Positions 1 to 5,408 of a stretch of 5,883 nucleotides of DNA are shown in pieces; position 1 is the stretch's first letter, and every line of letters starts with the position of its first letter. The stretch spans positions 1-5,883 of the forward strand of contig DOIU01000102.1 in NCBI GenBank assembly GCA_003511825.1, read 5' to 3'. The notes beneath the pieces were generated by a model. That model was given only the letters and a program-made list of their open reading frames with translations. It did not search any database and had not been told where the DNA came from. The stretch is from Gammaproteobacteria bacterium (GTDB lineage Bacteria; Pseudomonadota; Gammaproteobacteria; Granulosicoccales; Granulosicoccaceae). Made by a program: the position numbers and the translations under genes.

Positions 1-107
1 CCCCATGCATCCGGCCCACGATGCACGATTTCCTCACATGCTTGGCCAAAAGCCTGTGGCTCTGGCAGCTGTCTGTCCTGAGAATAGAAACCGACTATGC
101 CGCACAT
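1..107 (-). CDS. asnB: Asparagine synthase (glutamine-hydrolysing), N-terminal fragment cut by the window edge
   Basis: Only the first 35 codons are in the window, but they are diagnostic. The protein begins MCGIVGFYS and carries HRGPDAWG at residues 29-36 (the last codon is incomplete). Cys2, exposed after Met removal, is the nucleophile of the class II (Ntn) glutamine amidotransferase domain, and HRGPD is the next conserved block of AsnB-type enzymes. Family knowledge: such proteins hydrolyse glutamine and pass ammonia to a C-terminal ATP-dependent synthetase domain, which amidates a carboxylate (aspartate, or a sugar acid in polysaccharide loci). The start is fixed by the MCGI motif and by an in-frame TGA at 131-129 just upstream. 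It follows the other asparagine-synthase gene by 38 bases on the same strand, so it is probably in the same operon. No Shine-Dalgarno sequence is visible before the ATG; the leader is CT-rich instead. The true substrate and the rest of the protein cannot be judged from here. Confidence 0.9.
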   Translation of the reverse strand, partial: MCGIVGFYSQDRQLPEPQAFGQACEEIVHRGPDAW

Positions 108-142
108 GGGGAGACACGCTTGGAGGAGTCAGACAAGTACAT
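95..142 (-). other. 15-codon mini-ORF bridging the two asparagine-synthase genes
   Basis: An ATG at 142-140 lies three bases after the TGA of the degenerate asparagine-synthase gene. It reads MYLSDSSKRVSPCAA and stops at TAG 97-95, so it runs across the start codon (107-105) of the canonical asparagine-synthase gene in another frame. It has no recognisable ribosome site of its own and the peptide has no known family. It may be chance; its only plausible role would be passing ribosomes from one gene to the next. Confidence 0.2.
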
Positions 143-145
143 GGG

Positions 146-1978
146 TCAGGCTGCGTGGCTGGTGGCCGCTGGCGCGTCCACATTGCGTTGATGCCACAAC
201 TCCAGCATCAGTAGTAGCCATATTTCTTGGGTGTAGTCCCACACGCGCTTTTCGTGTCGGCTCAGCAACCGCTCAATGAACGCTCGCTCAAAATAGCCGC
301 GCTCAGTCGCGGTGGGCGACAGCAATGTATCCGCCGCCAGCTCACGAAATGCTTTATCGCTGCGAAACCACTCGCCAACAGGCAAGCCGAAGCCCTGCTT
401 TTTCTTCTGCTGGATAGCTTCGGGAAGAATATTGGCCACAGCCTTTTTAAACAAATAGCGTTTTTGCGTCTCTTTCACTTTATAGTGTGCCGGAATGTTG
501 CCCATGAAATTCACCAAGGATGGCGACAAGTACGGATACAAAACACTGGCACCCACGCACTTGGCAGCACGATTCACCTTGGTGAGATCGTTATCACTGA
601 TCGCCATTTTGAGATCCATGTACATCAGACGATTCAGCTCAGAGCTCGCGTCACACTGATCGTACCACCCCTGCAATATTGCCAATGACGCGTCCGGGTT
701 GAGATCATGGCGAAAACCCGGTGTCAGCAGCGTGTCGTAAAACTCGGAGGCAAACGCATCATCTGTATAAAAACGCGCGGGATTTGGCAAGCTGCCGCGA
801 TAGAGGAAGTTCCCGACCCGATTGATAAAGCGTTGATCAATCGGCGATAGCGCTTTGCGCGCCAACCCACCCAACGTTTTGACCGGTGACGGTAAGCGAT
901 AATAACGCTGGAACCAATAGTCTTTTGCGTAGCGCTCGTTGCCGCCAAAAATTTCATCGCCGCCATCGCCAGCAACCATCAATCGCTGTCCGTTGTCGAC
1001 TGCCATCTGCGAACAATACAATGTCGGAACAGCTGACGAGTTACCAAAAGGCTCATCATACGCCTCCAGCAATTGCTCAATCGCGGCGAAACCCTCATTG
1101 GCATTCACGCGTCGCGTGTGATGCTGCACCCCAAAGGCCTTGGCCGCGATCTCGGCATAATCCAGCTCGTCGTAGCCTGCTTCCTCGAACCCAATGGAAT
1201 AGGCAGCAGTGTTGTCTGCGCCTGCCGCATCAGCAAGGATGCCCGTGATGGTGGAAGAATCCGTACCGCCGCTTAAAAACGTCGCCGTCATCCCTGATGC
1301 TTGTCGGTAGCCTGATACCGTCTCGACAATCGCGGCATTCAACTGTTCAGTTAACGTGCCTTCATCAGTAGCATGAGTTTCCGGATAACGCGCATCCCAA
1401 TAGCTGCGCAGTTGTATATTTTTACCCAGCGTCACCTCCATGCCAGCCGGCACTTTGGATATCGACTGATACACGGTATGCGGCGTCGGCACACAGGCAA
1501 AATTCAAATGATGGTAAATCGCATCACGCGACAGGGTACGATCCACGCCCGGCAAGCCGGCAATCAAGCGCAGGTCTGTTGCTAAAACCCGCAGACCGTC
1601 ACGACAGTAGGCATACAGAGGATATTGCCGTGTGGCGTCGGTATACCCAGTCAGTGTGCCGTTGGGCGCTATCTCTGCACGCACAAACTTACCCATAAAT
1701 GGCTGGGTCACGTCGGCAATAAAGTCGCTGACAGCGTCGTCGGACTCAGACACATTCAAATCTAAACGCTGGCAACTTGCGGCAGACTCATGAGACACAT
1801 CCCCGCGCCAGGCGAGGTAGTGCCCTTCGTGTTCATGCGTGTGTACCTGAGCAACCAGATCACCGATTTTGGGCCAATGTAATCGCTGGACCACATCGGA
1901 CCAATGAGGCAAGGGACGCTCGGCGCTGACGAGGACAAAGTCCCCCAAGCCGCTAAATTCACTGTTTGTGGAAATCAT
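146..1978 (-). CDS. Asparagine-synthase-fold amidoligase with degenerate glutaminase domain
   Basis: This is a 610-residue protein of AsnB-like length. The C-terminal synthetase domain is intact: PP-loop ATP site SGGTDSS (236-242), YDEPFGNSSAVPT (307-319), GDGGDEIFGGNERY (337-350), LYPYLS (480-485) and KKKQGFGLPVGEWFR (525-539). These show ATP-dependent activation of a carboxylate and attack by ammonia or an amine. The N-terminal Ntn domain has normal length, and its second half is recognisable (GKFVRAEI at 96-103, then TDATRQYPLYAY and LATDLRLIAG). However, there is no Met-Cys-Gly-Ile start and no Asn-Gly-Glu motif, so glutamine hydrolysis should be absent. ATG at 1978 is preferred: GAGAGAG lies 4 bases before it, whereas the alternative ATG at 1996 has no good ribosome site. 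An in-frame TAG at 2017-2015 rules out a missing N-terminus. It overlaps the upstream glycosyltransferase by 20 bases. The likely role is amidation or amide ligation on the polysaccharide (inference). Similar dead-glutaminase architecture occurs in beta-lactam synthetases and lasso-peptide cyclases, but no precursor peptide is seen here. Confidence 0.93.
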   Translation of the reverse strand: MISTNSEFSGLGDFVLVSAERPLPHWSDVVQRLHWPKIGDLVAQVHTHEHEGHYLAWRGDVSHESAASCQRLDLNVSESDDAVSDFIADVTQPFMGKFVRAEIAPNGTLTGYTDATRQYPLYAYCRDGLRVLATDLRLIAGLPGVDRTLSRDAIYHHLNFACVPTPHTVYQSISKVPAGMEVTLGKNIQLRSYWDARYPETHATDEGTLTEQLNAAIVETVSGYRQASGMTATFLSGGTDSSTITGILADAAGADNTAAYSIGFEEAGYDELDYAEIAAKAFGVQHHTRRVNANEGFAAIEQLLEAYDEPFGNSSAVPTLYCSQMAVDNGQRLMVAGDGGDEIFGGNERYAKDYWFQRYYRLPSPVKTLGGLARKALSPIDQRFINRVGNFLYRGSLPNPARFYTDDAFASEFYDTLLTPGFRHDLNPDASLAILQGWYDQCDASSELNRLMYMDLKMAISDNDLTKVNRAAKCVGASVLYPYLSPSLVNFMGNIPAHYKVKETQKRYLFKKAVANILPEAIQQKKKQGFGLPVGEWFRSDKAFRELAADTLLSPTATERGYFERAFIERLLSRHEKRVWDYTQEIWLLLMLELWHQRNVDAPAATSHAA

Positions 1979-3068
1979 CGCACTCTCTCGCCTCATAAAG
2001 GCTCTGCATCTGGTCTATCATCACCGGCATGGCGAATCGCGCTTGCACGGAGTCTCGTCCACGCTCACCTAAGCTGTTGGCCAATGACGGGTCAGTCAGG
2101 ACGCGAGCAAGTTGGTCTGCAAACTGCGCATCATCGTCGGATTCAAACAACAATCCATTCACGCCGTTGTCAATCACTTCCGGTGTGCCACCCACGCGAG
2201 AGGCCACCATCGGCGTTCCCACCAGCATGGCCTCCAGCAAGGTATTCGAAAACCCTTCTCTGAACGAGGGCAGCACCGCAACATCACTGTCGGAGAAGAT
2301 CGCCGTCACATCATCGCGCTCGCCCAGAAAATAGACATGTTGCTGCAACTCAAGCGCTTCGCATTGCGCCTCTAAGGCAGCGCGTAATGGTCCGTCTCCT
2401 ACAAGAATCAGACCAGCGTCCAAGCCACGGGATGTCAGCCTCGCCAATGCTCGCAACAAGCACGGCAGGTTCTTGTGGTCTACCAGTCGCCCAACAAAAC
2501 TGATGACATATGCATGCTTGGCACGGTAGTCACGCAAGGCATCCGCTGCCGGCTGCGTATCAAGCATCGCAATGCCATTGTAGACCACAGTCGCTTTGTC
2601 TGTGTCCAAACCACATTGCTCAGCGGCATACGCCAGGCCCGCCTGCGAATTGGATACCACCTGTGAGGAGCAACGGCTCACCCACCCCTTCAAGCGCCAT
2701 TGCAGGGGGGAATACCATTCATAACGCCCGCGCACAGAGGTGATCAATCGCGAACGGTTCCCCAGCAACGCAATGGCCGTCCATAACTCCGCTGTAAATG
2801 CAAAGGCATGCACAACATCAAAATGTCGCTCACGCAGGAAGCGCACAAGGGACATGAGAAACCGCACATCCAGCGCACCGTTCTTATCAATCTTGACGCA
2901 CTCAACTCCCTGCGCGTGCAAGGTATCGAGTAAATAGGAGTCCTTGCGGAAATACAGTAAGGTCGGTTCAAACCGCGCTCGATCCAAGTGTGTGAGGATA
3001 TGGGTGATCTGGCGCTGGCTGCCACCGACCTCCATCTCATCCGTCACGATCAGGACGCGCGTCTTCAT
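1959..3068 (-). CDS. Glycosyltransferase family 4 (GT-B fold), second of two
   Basis: A 369-residue cytoplasmic GT-B glycosyltransferase with no signal peptide or membrane segment. The N-terminal acceptor domain has the glycine-rich loop VGGSQRQI (14-21), VVHAFAF (85-91) and VSNSQAG (138-144). The C-terminal nucleotide-sugar domain has VVYNGI (161-166), FVGRLVDHKN (191-200), VGDGPLRAAL (223-232) and the retaining-enzyme E-x7-E motif, E271 to E279, within LPSFREGFSNTLLEAM, followed by GGTPEVI. Family 4 enzymes transfer a sugar from a nucleotide donor with retention of configuration, here presumably onto a lipid-linked repeat unit at the inner membrane. Donor and acceptor cannot be read from sequence. 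The start is well supported: it forms an ATGA overlap with the upstream stop, and GAGG sits 7 bases before the ATG, inside the last codons of the upstream gene. The C-terminal tail (residues 357-369) overlaps the next gene. Length is normal for the family. Confidence 0.95.
   Translation of the reverse strand: MKTRVLIVTDEMEVGGSQRQITHILTHLDRARFEPTLLYFRKDSYLLDTLHAQGVECVKIDKNGALDVRFLMSLVRFLRERHFDVVHAFAFTAELWTAIALLGNRSRLITSVRGRYEWYSPLQWRLKGWVSRCSSQVVSNSQAGLAYAAEQCGLDTDKATVVYNGIAMLDTQPAADALRDYRAKHAYVISFVGRLVDHKNLPCLLRALARLTSRGLDAGLILVGDGPLRAALEAQCEALELQQHVYFLGERDDVTAIFSDSDVAVLPSFREGFSNTLLEAMLVGTPMVASRVGGTPEVIDNGVNGLLFESDDDAQFADQLARVLTDPSLANSLGERGRDSVQARFAMPVMIDQMQSLYEARECDDFHKQ
1983..1994 (-). promoter_or_regulatory. 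Ribosome binding site embedded in the end of the second GT4 gene
   Basis: The purine-rich GAGGCGAGAGAG precedes the ATG at 1978 of the degenerate asparagine-synthase gene; its GAGAGAG part ends 4 bases before the start. It lies inside the codons for YEARE of the second GT4 protein. It decides between the 1978 start and the upstream ATG at 1996, which lacks such a site. Confidence 0.6.
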
Positions 3069-4264
3069 GCACTCGCCTCAAACAACCTGGCGAGCTTGTC
3101 AGCTTCACGTGTACAGTCAAAGTCGGCGCTGACTTTTTCACGCGCCTCTTGTCGCAAACGCGCACGCTGCTGTGGGTCGTGTAGCAACCGCGCCAGGGCA
3201 TCTGCCAAAGCGTCAGCATCTTTCGGTGGGCACAGCAAACCGGTTTTCTCATCAATCACGAGTTCGGGAATACCCGAGACCTGCGTTGACACCACCGGTG
3301 TGCCCAACGCCATGGCTTCCATCAACACCACCGGAATACCGTCCATATTGCCACTAGCCGTTTTGACTGAGGGCAAACAAAAAATCGCCGCATCGGCAAT
3401 AAACGTGCGTACCTCGGCTTGCGTTTTTGCGCCACTCAGCGTGACGCAGGATGCCACGCCCAACGCGTCAATGCGTTGCTGTAAAGTCGCTCCCAACGGC
3501 CCCTCACCCACGATTTCGCAGCTAAACGTCACGCCACGCGCGTGCAGAGCGGCACATGCATCAATCAAATAGACAAACCCCTTGATCTCATCAAATCGGC
3601 CAACCGAAACGATACGGGTATTGTCGCTCAGAGGAGTCAATGCGAAGTCAGCGAGGTTCACGCCACAATGCACAATATTGATTCGCTCAGGCGTTAAATC
3701 CGGCACCTGCGCCATCAAATAGCGCTGGTTAAACGCTGAGATGGTGACGACTAAGGACGCGTCCGCCATTTTTTCACGCAAGAGGTGATTCTCAAGAAAG
3801 ATATCGTGCGCATGACTGGTGAAGCCAAACGGGATGTTCAGATTCTGACTGATGATCCATGCCGCGGTCGATGGATAGGTCGCCCAATGCGCGTGAATCC
3901 GCTCGGGTGGATCGCCCTGCAAACGTGCCGCCGCATCCAGCGCCAGCAATCCGGTGACCAGCGACTTGACCAACGCCTGCGGGTACGGTGCCATCCTCAC
4001 GAGGACGCGATACAACAGCCGCAGATTCAGTAACGGCCTGCGTGAAAACATGATCAGTGCATTCATCAGAATGCGCATAGGCGATGACGGATACAGGGTT
4101 TGATCCAAAAGCGCGGCCGCGTCTTCGTGGACCATATGCTCAGACGCCGGCTTGAGTGAATACACCGAGATGTCACACCCTTTCGCTTTGAGCGCGTGTA
4201 ATTCGCGCACAATAAATGTCTCTGACCAGCAGGGAAACAGAGATACCATATACAGAATATTCAT
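3065..4264 (-). CDS. Glycosyltransferase family 4 (GT-B fold), SETFI / WcaL-like subgroup, first of two
   Basis: A 399-residue cytoplasmic GT-B enzyme. The N-terminus has FPCWSETFIVRE (10-21), the loop typical of the colanic-acid WcaL-like subgroup, followed by RIHAHWATYPST (122-133) and FTSHAHDIF (148-156). The donor-binding half has IVHCGVNL (197-204), VGRFDEIKG (221-229), VGEGPLG (252-258) and a D308-x7-E316 version of the E-x7-E motif within MDGIPVVLMEAMALG; Asp at the first position is, from memory, common in this subgroup. It should add one sugar to a growing surface-glycan repeat unit; the sugar is unknown. ATG at 4264 is chosen because it leaves one base after the upstream TGA, has GGAAG 4 bases before it, and starts directly at the beta-strand of the fold (MNILYMVSLF). 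A further in-frame ATG at 4315 would add 17 residues with no family match and a 50-base overlap. The gene ends in an ATGA overlap with the next glycosyltransferase. Confidence 0.95.
   Translation of the reverse strand: MNILYMVSLFPCWSETFIVRELHALKAKGCDISVYSLKPASEHMVHEDAAALLDQTLYPSSPMRILMNALIMFSRRPLLNLRLLYRVLVRMAPYPQALVKSLVTGLLALDAAARLQGDPPERIHAHWATYPSTAAWIISQNLNIPFGFTSHAHDIFLENHLLREKMADASLVVTISAFNQRYLMAQVPDLTPERINIVHCGVNLADFALTPLSDNTRIVSVGRFDEIKGFVYLIDACAALHARGVTFSCEIVGEGPLGATLQQRIDALGVASCVTLSGAKTQAEVRTFIADAAIFCLPSVKTASGNMDGIPVVLMEAMALGTPVVSTQVSGIPELVIDEKTGLLCPPKDADALADALARLLHDPQQRARLRQEAREKVSADFDCTREADKLARLFEASA
3076..3079 (-). promoter_or_regulatory. Shine-Dalgarno GAGG for the second GT4 gene
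   Basis: GAGG ends 7 bases before the ATG at 3068 and is encoded within the FEASA C-terminus of the first GT4. Together with the ATGA stop-start overlap this supports translational coupling of the two glycosyltransferases. Confidence 0.7.
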
Positions 4265-4265
4265 C

Positions 4266-5408
4266 TCACTTCCACAGCTCGCCGTAGCTGCCACGGATAT
4301 AGGCCAAAAAGCCATAAAACGTATACATCATTAAATTTAGAAACGAGTGAATCATCGACAACAGACGAATTTGTCGTGCAGACGTGGACCAAAAAGCCAA
4401 CAACGCCAACGCATAAAACCCAAGCTGTAACGCCATCATCACGGCAAAAAAAGCATGTTGCTGCGCAAGCATGGCATTGCTGACAAAAATCAGGGCTAAC
4501 AAAAATGGCGACAACAGACGCAACATTTTGTGCGATACGAACTGAAACCAAAGCGGATTTTTGATCGGGCTGAGCAAAGCCGGTTGTAACTGCACCAGCT
4601 GGAAGTTACCCGCCAAGGTACGGGTTTTTCGTTTCTTTTCGCGCGCATGATCGTTGGACGGCACATCAAACGCATAGACCCCCGACTCAAACTTCACCGC
4701 AGCACCAGCGAGCACGGCTTGCATGGGTATCAAGACATCGTCGAGCAAGGTCGATGATGGAATCGGTTGATACCATTCCCGTCGCATCGCATAGATCGCC
4801 CCTGTGACACCGACGACGGAACCAATAACAGACTCGCGCTCGCGGATAAACTTTTCGTAGCGCCAATAGGCATCCATGCTTTTACCAAAATCGTTGATGC
4901 CGTCTTGCCGAAACACCAGCTCACCGCTCACCGCTGCGACCTGAGGGTCTGACAAGCGCGCAACCAGTAACGACAGAGCGTCTTCTGCGAGGGTTTGCCG
5001 CACGTCGGTAAACAAGAGAATCTCTGCTTGGCTGGCAGCGACCGCAGCATTCAGGCCATGCGCCTTGCCCTGCTGATGTTCAAACGACATCAATGTGACG
5101 TTCTGCGCATTATACTGGCGAACCACATCGGCCGTGTGATCCGTACAGCCATCCAACACAATGCGGATACTCAATTTATCTTTGGGATAATCCAGGGCCA
5201 GTAGATTGTCGAGTTTGGCGCCGATAAAAGCCGCACCGTTATGCACAATCACAATCACTTCAACATCAGACAGTTCTGCCCCAGAAACAGGATTCGCCGT
5301 TGGTACACGCGCAGGTGACAGTCGCGCCGCTGCCATCAACAAGACCGGGTAACCCACAAAGGTATACACCAAGAGAAAAACACTCGTAAAAAAAAGTGCT
5401 TCAATCAT
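4266..5408 (-). CDS. Membrane-anchored glycosyltransferase family 2 (GT-A fold), processive-synthase-like topology
   Basis: A 380-residue protein with one N-terminal membrane segment (about 4-26, containing YTFVGYP), a cytoplasmic GT-A domain (about 48-265) and three C-terminal hydrophobic segments (about 298-314, 319-341, 349-371). This is the layout of cellulose/hyaluronan-synthase-like and PgaC-like enzymes. Motifs: VIVIVHNGAAFI (51-62), IVLDGCTDHT (83-92), GKAHGLNAAV (114-123), FTDVRQ (133-138, at the DxD position), VTGAIYAMRRE (201-211), LLDDV (221-225, likely general-base region) and RKTRT (260-264) where related synthases have Q/R-x-x-R-W. Family knowledge: inverting transfer from a UDP-sugar, often to a lipid-linked or polymeric acceptor. 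The start could be this ATG, overlapping the deacetylase stop by 8 bases, or an in-frame GTG at 5417 adding three residues; neither has a strong ribosome site. I prefer ATG because residues 1 onward match the usual short lead into the first membrane helix. Whether it polymerises or adds a single sugar is open. Confidence 0.94.
   Translation of the reverse strand: MIEALFFTSVFLLVYTFVGYPVLLMAAARLSPARVPTANPVSGAELSDVEVIVIVHNGAAFIGAKLDNLLALDYPKDKLSIRIVLDGCTDHTADVVRQYNAQNVTLMSFEHQQGKAHGLNAAVAASQAEILLFTDVRQTLAEDALSLLVARLSDPQVAAVSGELVFRQDGINDFGKSMDAYWRYEKFIRERESVIGSVVGVTGAIYAMRREWYQPIPSSTLLDDVLIPMQAVLAGAAVKFESGVYAFDVPSNDHAREKKRKTRTLAGNFQLVQLQPALLSPIKNPLWFQFVSHKMLRLLSPFLLALIFVSNAMLAQQHAFFAVMMALQLGFYALALLAFWSTSARQIRLLSMIHSFLNLMMYTFYGFLAYIRGSYGELWK
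4269..4273 (-). promoter_or_regulatory. Probable ribosome binding site GGAAG for the first GT4 gene
   Basis: GGAAG ends 4 bases before the ATG at 4264 and overlaps the last codons of the GT2 gene. It supports the 4264 start over the longer 4315 alternative. Confidence 0.5.
5388..5395 (-). repeat. T8 homopolymer tract in the 5' end of the GT2 gene
   Basis: Eight consecutive T on the coding strand cover codons 5-7 (CTT TTT TTT) of the GT2 gene, within its first membrane helix. A gain or loss of one base here would frameshift the gene almost at its start. A second T7 run lies further down the same gene (4446-4452). Confidence 0.6.

Noticed and set aside
122..191. Plus-strand GGAGGAG followed by an ATG at 141 with a 16-codon frame
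   Set aside because: The good-looking ribosome site is simply the complement of the CTCCTCC leader on the minus strand; the frame is tiny, antisense to a conserved gene end and has no recognisable product.
227..688. 153-codon open frame on the plus strand
   Set aside because: Antisense to the well-supported asparagine-synthase C-terminal domain, with no motif or ribosome site; a shadow frame.
2988..3572. 194-codon open frame on the plus strand
   Set aside because: It lies wholly antisense to the two GT4 genes, crosses their junction, and its translation is rich in Ser, Ala, Cys and Arg without any domain motif; it is a shadow frame of GC-biased coding DNA.
4265..4315. 17-residue N-terminal extension of the first GT4 from an ATG at 4315
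   Set aside because: The extension matches no family N-terminus and overlaps the GT2 gene by 50 bases; the ATG at 4264 has a ribosome site and begins exactly at the conserved first strand.
5381..5399. CACT...AGTG inverted repeat beside the A/T run as a terminator
   Set aside because: The stem is only four pairs, lies inside the GT2 coding region and would stop transcription in mid-operon; better explained as coding sequence.
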